From the NCBI GenBank assembly GCA_019119745.1, contig DWWI01000063.1, positions 1-12,605 of the forward strand: a stretch of DNA of 12,605 bases, written 5' to 3'. The position numbers and the translations under genes are program-made. The stretch's first letter is position 1; each line of letters starts with the position of its first letter. Positions 1-5,804 of this stretch are shown piece by piece. Below the pieces are notes generated by a model. That model did no database searches and had not been told where the DNA came from. It saw only the letters and a program-made list of their open reading frames with translations. The DNA is from Candidatus Mediterraneibacter gallistercoris. GTDB lineage: Bacteria > Bacillota_A > Clostridia > Lachnospirales > Lachnospiraceae.

Positions 1-392
1 ATGAATGGGATCGGAAGCGGCACCATGTATCCGTACTTCAGCACAAAGGGCACGATGAGCACATTTGCGATGATGGGCGGAAGAGGCGCCAGATATTTGC
101 TCTTGTTCCGCAGTGTCCATGTAAATACCGCGCCGATCAGGGTCGCAAGGCTTCCGAAAATAATATCCGGGAGAATGCATCCGCCGAGGATATTGCTGAT
201 GAGACATCCGATAAATAGTCCTGGGATCGCGGCCGGGGTAAATACAGGAAGGATGGTCAGAGCCTCGGATAAACGGACCTGGACCTCTCCGTAAGCAAAA
301 GGTGCGACAAGCAGTGTCACGACTACGTAGATCGCGGCGATCATCGCCGCCTGTGCCATGAAAAGCACATTGAGGTGTTTGAATACTTTCAT
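1..392 (-). CDS. queT: QueT-family transporter (ECF S component), 3' end cut by the window
   Basis: The visible 130 residues are hydrophobic and match the QueT family (formerly DUF988), predicted membrane substrate-binding subunits of energy-coupling-factor transporters for queuosine precursors. Visible marks are an N-terminal membrane helix (about 11-32), the block GEVQVRLSEALTILP at 35-49, and PGLFIGCLISNILGG at 57-71, followed by the DIIFGSLATLIGA stretch. The start at 392 has a good Shine-Dalgarno (AAAGGAG) about 8 bases upstream, and that site is the output of the preQ1-I riboswitch directly before it. The riboswitch supports the substrate assignment independently. The C-terminus, probably a few tens of residues, lies outside the window. 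The S component needs an EcfAA'T module encoded elsewhere. Family assignment is firm; the exact precursor (preQ1, preQ0 or queuine) is inference. Confidence 0.92.
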   Translation of the reverse strand, partial: MKVFKHLNVLFMAQAAMIAAIYVVVTLLVAPFAYGEVQVRLSEALTILPVFTPAAIPGLFIGCLISNILGGCILPDIIFGSLATLIGAVFTWTLRNKSKYLAPLPPIIANVLIVPFVLKYGYMVPLPIPF

Positions 393-402
393 TTTTCAAT
401 TC

Positions 403-444
403 TCCTTTAGTTTTGTTTTACGAGTGGAAGGTCTCGAACACTCG
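403..444 (-). ncRNA. preQ1-I riboswitch controlling queT translation
   Basis: Read on the minus strand there is a 6-bp stem CGAGTG/CACTCG (444-439 with 426-421) closing a 12-base loop TTCGAGACCTTC. It is followed by an A-rich tail TAAAACAAAACTAA that runs into AAAGGAG. This is the preQ1-I layout: the loop starts UUCnAG and ends in the cytosine expected to pair with the ligand, and the tail ends ACUAA next to the ribosome site. As I recall the Bacillus subtilis preQ1-I aptamer, its loop has the same length and the same UUCnAG start. Because the ACUAA tail merges with the queT Shine-Dalgarno, ligand-stabilised pseudoknot formation should hide the ribosome site and shut off translation. The downstream gene is a queuosine-precursor transporter, as expected. 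Confidence 0.88.
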
Positions 445-454
445 GCACATTTTA

Positions 455-549
455 CGGCGGTGACCGCCGGAAAGCCCCTGTAGACCTTGGTTTTCGCCTT
501 AGCGTGTAAAGCAGGCTGCCAGTGACAGCCTGCTTGTAGTGGGCTTTGC
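455..549 (-). other. Unassigned structured RNA in the queT leader, upstream of the preQ1-I aptamer
   Basis: About 100 bases of leader lie between the promoter and the preQ1-I aptamer and are highly structured. On the minus strand an outer helix AAAGCCC/GGGCTTT (547-541 with 477-471) encloses a perfect 10-bp hairpin AAGCAGGCTG/CAGCCTGCTT (535-526 with 518-509, 7-base loop) and a small CGC/GCG hairpin. A separate 6-bp hairpin CGGCGG/CCGCCG (469-464 with 460-455) follows. The segment AAGGTCT at 488-482 is perfectly complementary to AGACCTT at 434-428, inside the preQ1-I loop. I do not recognise a named RNA family. It could be a second ligand-binding domain, an interference element acting on the aptamer, or a processed RNA. 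Confidence 0.6.
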
Positions 550-559
550 AACGTCTGCT

Positions 560-588
560 AGTATAACACGGCAATCATATTAAATCAA
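560..588 (-). promoter_or_regulatory. Sigma-A promoter of queT
   Basis: On the minus strand the -35 box is TTGATT (588-583), the spacer is exactly 17 bases, and the -10 box is TATACT (565-560). Initiation would fall near 553, giving a leader of about 160 bases before the queT start. It begins only 24 bases after the dnaQ-like stop, so queT has its own promoter although it lies downstream in the same direction. I saw no clear terminator between the two genes. Confidence 0.82.
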
Positions 589-611
589 GGGTAGTGTAAG
601 AAGTAATTCCA

Positions 612-1307
612 TCAGCCTTTCAGCAGATTGTCGATCATCCTTGAAGCTTCACTCCGGGTGATCGTCTTTGGATCCCACTTTATTGAAGCGCGCCTTTTGC
701 GGATCAGGTTTTCCAGAAGCGCGATCTGTTTCGCCGTAGCGGGCTGAGGTTTCTTGAGTTTATATGTAAGCTGTATCGGCTTAAAGAGTTTCGGGTCTTT
801 GTCTTCAAAATAATGCGCCAGTGTCTGATAGAGCTTTGCGGTTGCCAGCGCATCATGGTATGCCCTGTGCGCGGATTTGTTCTCAATGTGGTAGTATTCG
901 CACAGGCTGCCGAGGCTTTTGGAATTCAGTTCTTTAAGTACTTTCTGGGCAATCTTCAGCGTATCGATCCCCATTTTTTCAAAAGACAGTCCGTCTGCAG
1001 CTGCGCTGCATTTCATAAAACTGTAATCGAAAGATACGTTGTGTCCGATCAGCACATCCTCCTCGCAGAAATCGAGAAAATCTGCGATAACACTGCACCT
1101 CGGGCGTGCTCCCGCCACCATCTCGTTGGTAATCCCGGTCAGAGAGGTGATCGCGGGAGAGATGGAAGCGGTCGGTTTGATAAATTCCATGAAGCGTTCC
1201 GCTACTTTGCCGTCCCGTACTTTCAGAGCGCCGATCTCTATGATTTCATTTTCAAGCGGATTCAGCCCCGTTGTTTCAACGTCAAATGCTATATATGATT
1301 TCAACAT
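612..1307 (-). CDS. DnaQ-like DEDDh 3'-5' exonuclease
   Basis: A 231-residue protein with a complete DEDDh exonuclease core. The metal ligands are D9 and E11 in FDVETTG, D94 in HNVSFDYSFM, and H147 and D152 in HRAYHDA. This is the DNA polymerase III epsilon / RNase T-like fold; the enzyme would remove nucleotides from DNA or RNA 3' ends. After the nuclease (about 1-170) there is a basic C-terminal part. Residues 189-230 (PATAKQIALLENLIRKRR and later TITRSEASRMIDNLL) look like a small helical module similar to DUF3072-type tails, possibly a nucleic-acid contact. The start at 1307 is preceded by AAAGGAG with 9-base spacing. No polymerase or helicase domain is fused, so it is either a stand-alone exonuclease or a loose proofreading subunit; which one cannot be told here. 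Confidence 0.88.
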   Translation of the reverse strand: MLKSYIAFDVETTGLNPLENEIIEIGALKVRDGKVAERFMEFIKPTASISPAITSLTGITNEMVAGARPRCSVIADFLDFCEEDVLIGHNVSFDYSFMKCSAAADGLSFEKMGIDTLKIAQKVLKELNSKSLGSLCEYYHIENKSAHRAYHDALATAKLYQTLAHYFEDKDPKLFKPIQLTYKLKKPQPATAKQIALLENLIRKRRASIKWDPKTITRSEASRMIDNLLKG

Positions 1308-1332
1308 GATGAAAATCTCCTTTTCTTTCGCT

Positions 1333-1362
1333 ATTATACTTGAAAATGCCGGAAAATGACAG
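1333..1362 (-). promoter_or_regulatory. Probable promoter of the DnaQ-like exonuclease gene
   Basis: On the minus strand a perfect -10 box TATAAT (1338-1333) lies 26 bases upstream of the start codon. A weak -35 candidate CTGTCA (1362-1357) sits 18 bases away. The -10 is strong and the -35 matches only 4 of 6 bases. It is divergent from the cstA promoter. Confidence 0.5.
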
Positions 1363-1462
1363 CAAAGTTTTTGCGGTGGTTCACGTTAATTCTTGATCTT
1401 TTTTAATTTTTACAAATATAACCAATTTATTAAAATTATAAAAAAAATATAAAAATACATCA

Positions 1463-1491
1463 TTTACAACTTCTTACTGCGTTGATATACT
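1463..1491 (+). promoter_or_regulatory. Sigma-A promoter of cstA with AT-rich upstream tract
   Basis: The -35 box is TTTACA (1463-1468), the spacer 17 bases and the -10 box TATACT (1486-1491). The tract 1396-1460 is almost pure A/T with phased A-runs and could serve as an UP element. Expected initiation is near 1498, leaving about 48 bases of leader that end in AAGGAGGG. I saw no convincing catabolite-control or CodY site. Confidence 0.75.
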
Positions 1492-1546
1492 AATTTAGTG
1501 TATTAAAGTCCCTTGGACATATCTAAGGAAAAGGAGGGTATTTTTA

Positions 1547-3034
1547 ATGATTACATTTATCATTGGTCTCGTGATTCTTTTCGTGGGAGCTGCACTCTAC
1601 GGAAAGTTCTGCGAGAAAGTATTTGGTCCTGACGACAGGAAGACTCCTGCCTATACGAAAGAGGACGGTGTAGACTATGTACCTATGAGAGGGTGGAAGA
1701 ACAGTCTGATCAATCTGCTGAACATCGCGGGAACAGGCCCGATACTCGGACCGATCCAGGGCATCCTGTTCGGACCGATCGCGTTTATCACGATCCCGAT
1801 CGGAAACATTATCGGCGGAGCGATGCACGATTACTTTTCCGGTATGATCTGTCTGCGCGACGGCGGAACGCAGATGCCGGATATGATCCGCAAGTACAGC
1901 AACAAAGGTGTTTATACATTTTACCAGATCTTCTGCAGCCTGCTGCTTCTCCTCGTAGGCGCGGTGTTCATCTATACGCCGGGAGATATTGCGGCGACTC
2001 AGGTGTTCGGGTTCGATGGATCGGTAACATCCGTGTCCACATGGGTGATCTACGGGGTGATCTTTGTATATTACCTGATCGCAACTGTATTCCCGATCGA
2101 TAAGATCATCGGACGGATCTACCCGATCTTCGGTGCGATCCTTCTGTTCTCCGCAATCGGAGTATTTATCGGTATTTTCGTACTTGGATTCCCGCTTACT
2201 GAGATATGGGATGACTGGAATGCAGGCAGTGTGCTGTACGGCGATTATTTCAGCGCGAACCACTTTATCCCGATCTTCTTTATCACGGTTGCATGTGGTA
2301 TCCTCTCCGGATTTCATTCCACACAGACGGCGATCATCTCCCGTACGATGAAGAGCGAGAAGCAGGGACGTATGACATTCTACAACATGATGGTAGTAGA
2401 AGGATTTATCGCTATGGTATGGGCTGCCGGTGCAATGGGCGTTTACAACCTTGGCCTTCAGGAGGCGAATGCATCTCTGGCAACAGCTACGATCGGTGTA
2501 GTATGTAAACACATTCTCGGACCGGTCGGCGGTATCATTGCTCTTCTCGGAGTTATCGTGCTTCCGATCACATCCGGAGATACAGCGCTGCGTGCGCTCC
2601 GTCTGGCGGTTGCGGACGGGCTTCACATTGATCAGAGATCCACGAAGAAGAGGCTCGGTCTTGCTGCAGTTATCTTTGTGCTTGTTGCAGTGATCCTTGT
2701 ATTTGCAAAGAGCAATGCGGACGGATTCAATATCCTGTGGAGATATTTTGCATGGTCCAACCAGAGCCTGTCCCTGTTCGCGTTCCTTGCGATCACGGTA
2801 TGGATGTTCGAGACAGGCAGGACAAAATTTGTCTGGATGCCGCTCATCCCGGGCGCATGGTATACGTTCGTTACGGTTACATATATTGCGAATGCCCAGA
2901 TCGGCTTCAATATCCCGTGGCTTGGCGCATATATCATCGGTGTTGTCGCAGCAGCGGCTTATGTGGCGGTACTGCTCTGGTACGGCAGAAAACGTTCGGC
3001 AATCAAAGCAAGGCAGGCCGGTAAAGTGGCATAA
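1547..3034 (+). CDS. cstA: CstA-family carbon-starvation transporter, short form
   Basis: A 495-residue polytopic membrane protein with at least a dozen hydrophobic segments. Family blocks visible are NIAGTGPILGPIQG (59-72), the conserved MHDYFSGM loop (93-100), SGFHSTQTAIISR (254-266), ITSGDTALRALRLA (341-354) and FAWSNQSLSLFA (401-412). CstA and BtsT of enteric bacteria are about 700 residues; this ~500-residue version is the short type that I associate with Clostridia. In Escherichia coli the family moves peptides and pyruvate; the substrate of the short type is not established, so pyruvate or peptide uptake is inference. The start at 1547 has AAGGAGGG 8 bases upstream. It is transcribed alone from its own promoter and ends at a bidirectional hairpin. 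No sensor kinase/response regulator pair of the BtsSR type lies beside it. Confidence 0.92.
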   Translation: MITFIIGLVILFVGAALYGKFCEKVFGPDDRKTPAYTKEDGVDYVPMRGWKNSLINLLNIAGTGPILGPIQGILFGPIAFITIPIGNIIGGAMHDYFSGMICLRDGGTQMPDMIRKYSNKGVYTFYQIFCSLLLLLVGAVFIYTPGDIAATQVFGFDGSVTSVSTWVIYGVIFVYYLIATVFPIDKIIGRIYPIFGAILLFSAIGVFIGIFVLGFPLTEIWDDWNAGSVLYGDYFSANHFIPIFFITVACGILSGFHSTQTAIISRTMKSEKQGRMTFYNMMVVEGFIAMVWAAGAMGVYNLGLQEANASLATATIGVVCKHILGPVGGIIALLGVIVLPITSGDTALRALRLAVADGLHIDQRSTKKRLGLAAVIFVLVAVILVFAKSNADGFNILWRYFAWSNQSLSLFAFLAITVWMFETGRTKFVWMPLIPGAWYTFVTVTYIANAQIGFNIPWLGAYIIGVVAAAAYVAVLLWYGRKRSAIKARQAGKVA

Positions 3035-3073
3035 TATAAAGAAAATTAAATGAAATAATACTAGTCAGTATAA

Positions 3074-3121
3074 AAGCCCGGAACAGCAGAAATCTTCAGC
3101 GAGATCTGCAGTTCCGGGCTT
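3074..3121. terminator. Long bidirectional hairpin terminator between cstA and the ferritin-like gene
   Basis: An 11-bp perfect stem AAGCCCGGAAC/GTTCCGGGCTT (3074-3084 with 3111-3121) continues inward with GCAGA/TCTGC and ATCT/AGAT pairs. It lies 40 bases after the cstA stop and 8 bases after the stop of the opposing gene. The minus-strand exit is followed by CTTTTATA; the plus-strand exit has a weaker T-run (TTGTT). It therefore serves both converging genes. Confidence 0.85.
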
Positions 3122-3129
3122 GTTCAGTG

Positions 3130-3561
3130 TTAAAGATAATCCTTCAGCTTCTTCATCAGATCTTCTTCTGTCCGGATAATCTTCTGGGCAAGATCCGCCG
3201 CTTTTTTATCTGCCTTGTTATACTGATGCGCCTTTTCGCCCAATGTTTTGACTCCCATGTTGCACCCGTCCATAAGAAGCTTGGCGACCTGAGTGTTGTC
3301 ACTGTTGAATGTCAGTTTTATTTCTGTAGTGAAACGGGATAATGTACTGGCCATGACTCCAGGGGAAACTGCTTCGTTTCCGGCTTCCTTTAGAAGGGAA
3401 ACTGCTTCGTCTTCAAGGCATCGGTGCTTTTCTGTATAATCATTGATCAGCTTCCTGAATTCGGTATCCTTAACATATTCCTTTATCTGTTCAAAGCTTT
3501 CCACTGCCATCCGGCATCCGCTGCAGCATTCTTCGAGAAGCTTTCGTGTCTGTTCATCCAT
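3130..3561 (-). CDS. Small ferritin-like four-helix protein (DUF2383/PA2169-like)
   Basis: A 143-residue, helix-rich acidic protein without signal peptide or membrane segment. The pattern of long amphipathic helices with Glu and His at helix positions (YTEKHRCLEDEAVSLLKEAG near 45-64; KIIRTEEDLMKKLKDYL at the end) fits the ferritin-like superfamily, closest by eye to DUF2383/PA2169-type proteins. These are poorly characterised and often tied to stress; no reaction can be assigned. Three cysteines lie near the N-terminus (ECCSGC), unusual for a plain ferritin-like bundle. The start at 3561 is chosen because AGGAGGG lies 7 bases upstream; the open frame runs on to 3648 but has no ribosome site there. 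It stands alone, divergent from coaBC. Confidence 0.62.
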   Translation of the reverse strand: MDEQTRKLLEECCSGCRMAVESFEQIKEYVKDTEFRKLINDYTEKHRCLEDEAVSLLKEAGNEAVSPGVMASTLSRFTTEIKLTFNSDNTQVAKLLMDGCNMGVKTLGEKAHQYNKADKKAADLAQKIIRTEEDLMKKLKDYL

Positions 3562-3596
3562 AGTGAATCCCTCCTGTGATCTGTTTACAGTTATAG

Positions 3597-3625
3597 TTTG
3601 TATTTTTTTCAATAATATGTGCCAA
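3597..3625 (-). promoter_or_regulatory. Candidate promoter of the ferritin-like gene
   Basis: On the minus strand TTGGCA (3625-3620), 17 bases, then TACAAA (3602-3597). The match is 5 of 6 and 4 of 6. An alternative -10 TATAAC at 3595-3590 has no good partner. Leader to the start would be about 30 bases. Confidence 0.42.
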
Positions 3626-3651
3626 ATACGGCAGAATTCAGGCATCATAAA

Positions 3652-3680
3652 TTGATTTTTATACTTTCTTACAATATAAT
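3652..3680 (+). promoter_or_regulatory. Sigma-A promoter of the coenzyme A gene cluster
   Basis: TTGATT (3652-3657), a 17-base spacer, and a perfect TATAAT (3675-3680). Initiation is expected near 3687, leaving about 80 bases of leader before coaBC. Confidence 0.85.
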
Positions 3681-3686
3681 AAAGCC

Positions 3687-3742
3687 GAACCGGAGCAATC
3701 CCGATGAAAATGCGGGATGTTCACACTTATTAAGATCGGTTC
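3687..3742 (+). promoter_or_regulatory. Nested-hairpin 5' leader of coaBC
   Basis: The predicted transcript begins with GAACCG (3687-3692), which pairs with CGGTTC (3737-3742). Inside this helix lies a second hairpin ATCCCG/CGGGAT (3698-3703 with 3713-3718, 9-base loop). The Shine-Dalgarno AAAGGGGG starts at about 3754, outside the fold. The arrangement could be a regulatory or stabilising leader; no known family is recognised. Confidence 0.45.
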
Positions 3743-3767
3743 TAAAAAGACAGAAAGGGGGAAGCTT

Positions 3768-4976
3768 ATGCTGACAGGAAAAACAGTTCTTCTGGGTGTA
3801 TCAGGCAGTATAGCGGCGTATAAGACGGCGTATCTTGCCAGCGCTCTCAAAAAACTCAATGCGAACGTCCATGTCCTTATGACCCGGAATGCGACAAACT
3901 TTATCAATCCTATTACATTTGAGACGCTCACGGGCAACAAATGTCTGGTTGATACATTTGACCGGAATTTTGAGTTCAGCGTGGAGCATGTGTCTCTGGC
4001 CAAACAGGCGGATGTGGTTATAATCGCACCGGCCAGTGCCAACGTGATCGGCAAGCTTGCACACGGAATCGCAGATGATATGCTTACCACAACAGTGATG
4101 GCATGCAAATGCAGGAAACTGATCGCACCGGCAATGAACACGAATATGTTTGAAAATCCGGTGGTTCAGGACAACCTTAAGACGCTTGTCCATTACGGGT
4201 ATGAGGTCATCAGCCCGGCTGTGGGATATCTGGCGTGCGGCGACACGGGCGCGGGAAAGATGCCGGAGCCCGAGGTGCTTCTGGAGCATATCCTGCAGGA
4301 GATTGAATTTGAAAAAGACATGCAGGGACTCCGGGTGCTGGTGACGGCGGGTCCGACGCAGGAGGCAATCGATCCGGTTCGGTATATTACGAATCATTCT
4401 ACCGGAAAGATGGGGTATGCCATTGCGAAAATGGCGTCAAGGCGCGGCGCAGAGGTGACACTGGTGACCGGACAGACGGCACTGAGTGATCCGAGGTTTG
4501 TAAACGTCGTGCAGATACAATCCGCCAGGGAGATGTTTGACGAAGTGACCGGACGGGCAGCGGAACAGGACATTATCATTAAAGCTGCGGCTGTGGCAGA
4601 CTACAGATCGAAGCATGTGAGCAACCGGAAAATGAAGAAGCAGGACGGAAATCTTGTTATTGAACTGGAGCGCACGGATGATATTCTGGCATATCTCGGA
4701 GAGAACAGAAAGCCCGGGCAGTTCCTGTGCGGATTCGCAATGGAGACGGAGAATCTGTTGGAAAACTCCAGAAAGAAGCTGGAGAAAAAGCATCTTGATA
4801 TGATCGTCGCCAACAGTCTGAGAGTAGAAGGCGCCGGTTTTGGCGGCGACACCAACGTGGTGACCTTGATCACAGACTCAGAGGAAATCTCACTCGGTAA
4901 AATGTCAAAAGAGGAGACCGCCTCGCACATTCTTGATCAGATCATGAAGATGCGTAGAGACGGCAAAAATGTTTAA
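3768..4976 (+). CDS. coaBC: Bifunctional phosphopantothenoylcysteine decarboxylase / phosphopantothenate-cysteine ligase (CoaBC, Dfp)
   Basis: The 402-residue length is normal for the fused enzyme. It joins cysteine to 4'-phosphopantothenate and then decarboxylates the product to 4'-phosphopantetheine, in the cytosol. The CoaC flavoprotein half (about 1-185) shows GVSGSIAAYK (10-19), the catalytic histidine H74 in VEHVS, PAMNTNMFENP (121-131) and the active cysteine C157 in YLACGDTGAG. The CoaB half (about 187-402) shows LVTAGPTQEAIDPVRYITN with N209, STGKMG, AAAVADYR (273-280), the lysine motif KMKK (288-291) and GFAMETE. The start at 3768 is chosen for the AAAGGGGG site 6 bases upstream; an in-frame ATG at 3717 has none and would add 17 non-family residues. 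It is first gene of the CoA module, 142 bases before the PanT-like gene. Confidence 0.96.
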   Translation: MLTGKTVLLGVSGSIAAYKTAYLASALKKLNANVHVLMTRNATNFINPITFETLTGNKCLVDTFDRNFEFSVEHVSLAKQADVVIIAPASANVIGKLAHGIADDMLTTTVMACKCRKLIAPAMNTNMFENPVVQDNLKTLVHYGYEVISPAVGYLACGDTGAGKMPEPEVLLEHILQEIEFEKDMQGLRVLVTAGPTQEAIDPVRYITNHSTGKMGYAIAKMASRRGAEVTLVTGQTALSDPRFVNVVQIQSAREMFDEVTGRAAEQDIIIKAAAVADYRSKHVSNRKMKKQDGNLVIELERTDDILAYLGENRKPGQFLCGFAMETENLLENSRKKLEKKHLDMIVANSLRVEGAGFGGDTNVVTLITDSEEISLGKMSKEETASHILDQIMKMRRDGKNV

Positions 4977-5052
4977 CCGTAACGCGGACAGGCATAACCG
5001 GCGGACGGTAAAAGAAAGAGAAAAATTGAATAAAGAGTAACAGGGTAAATAA

Positions 5053-5096
5053 GCAGAAGACAGTTCTGCGCCAAAAGTATTGTATCCCGTAAGGGA
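5053..5096 (+). promoter_or_regulatory. Hairpins before the PanT-like gene
   Basis: The gap 4977-5118 holds two small hairpins. One is GCAGAA/TTCTGC (5053-5058 with 5064-5069). The other is TCCC/GGGA (5085-5088 with 5093-5096) closed by a GTAA tetraloop of the GNRA kind, just upstream of AAGGAGG at 5105. A third possible helix, ACCGT/ACGGT, joins 4976-4980 to 5005-5009. No convincing promoter is seen, so read-through from coaBC is likely. A regulatory role is speculative. Confidence 0.35.
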
Positions 5097-5118
5097 ATGA
5101 TAACAAGGAGGCAATATT

Positions 5119-5802
5119 ATGAACAATTCAACAACACAGAAACCCGCAGGAAGCAGATATAGCACGATGAGCATGGTCCAGGTGGCGATATTCGGTGCAA
5201 TCATATGCATCATGGCCTTCACCCCCTTTCTGGGCTATATCCCGCTTGGATTTACAAGGGCAACGATCATCCATATCCCTGTCATTATCGCTTCACTGCT
5301 GATGGGACCGAAGAAAGGCGGCGCGCTTGGCTTCCTGTTCGGTCTGACGAGTTTTATTAATAACACGATCAATCCCAGCGCTACGTCATTTGTATTCACT
5401 CCATTTTACAGCTTAGGTGAGTTCAGCGGCGGCATCGGGAGCGTGATCATCTGTTTTATCCCACGTATTCTGGTAGGAATCGTTCCGTATTTTGTATATA
5501 AATTAGTACTCAGACTTTCAAGTGAAACAACAAAGAACCGGGGCGTGTCCAATATCGGGCTCGTATTGGCGGGAATATCAGGAGCTCTTGTAAATACACT
5601 CCTGGTCATGAACCTTATCTATATTTTTTTCGGAGATGCCTATATTAAGGCAAGTGAAAAAGCGGTATCACTGGGATATATGGTTATTCTGTCTATAATC
5701 GGGATCAATGGAGTTCCGGAGGCAATCATTGCAGGCATCCTTACCCTGTGTATCGGCAAAGTACTCCTGAAGAAAAATGTGAGAGAAAGGCTGGGATTTT
5801 AG
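5119..5802 (+). CDS. panT: ECF transporter S component, probably pantothenate-specific (PanT-like)
   Basis: A 227-residue integral membrane protein with about six hydrophobic segments (near 19-38, 48-63, 66-82, 103-131, 145-172, 185-213). The block GFTRATIIHIPVIIASLLMGPKKGGALGFLFG (44-75, shown here only as a landmark by its ends GFTRA and GFLFG) with the following NNTINPSAT is typical of the vitamin-type substrate-binding subunit of energy-coupling-factor transporters. The sequence shows S-component architecture; the substrate comes from context: it lies between coaBC and coaX, so pantothenate is the natural cargo. The shared EcfAA'T energising module is not in the window. The start is fixed by AAGGAGG 7 bases upstream. 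The stop lies two bases before the coaX start, suggesting translational coupling. Confidence 0.85.
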   Translation: MNNSTTQKPAGSRYSTMSMVQVAIFGAIICIMAFTPFLGYIPLGFTRATIIHIPVIIASLLMGPKKGGALGFLFGLTSFINNTINPSATSFVFTPFYSLGEFSGGIGSVIICFIPRILVGIVPYFVYKLVLRLSSETTKNRGVSNIGLVLAGISGALVNTLLVMNLIYIFFGDAYIKASEKAVSLGYMVILSIIGINGVPEAIIAGILTLCIGKVLLKKNVRERLGF

Positions 5803-5804
5803 CG

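Noticed and set aside
1..294. Plus-strand open frame at the left edge
   Set aside because: Opposite strand of queT; no ribosome site and no recognisable product.
455..549. Assignment of the upstream queT leader RNA to preQ1-II, preQ1-III or a cobalamin switch
   Set aside because: Only short words match (for example TTTACACGC or GTCACTG); the required helices and conserved blocks are not all present.
1410..1440. CodY-like AT-rich near-palindrome upstream of cstA
   Set aside because: The tract is almost all A/T, so imperfect matches are expected by chance; the central bases of a CodY box are missing.
1544..2626. Long 360-codon open frame antisense to cstA
   Set aside because: Its product is Asp/Arg/His-rich with no domain, it lies wholly opposite a clear transporter, and it lacks a ribosome site; it is a reading-frame shadow.
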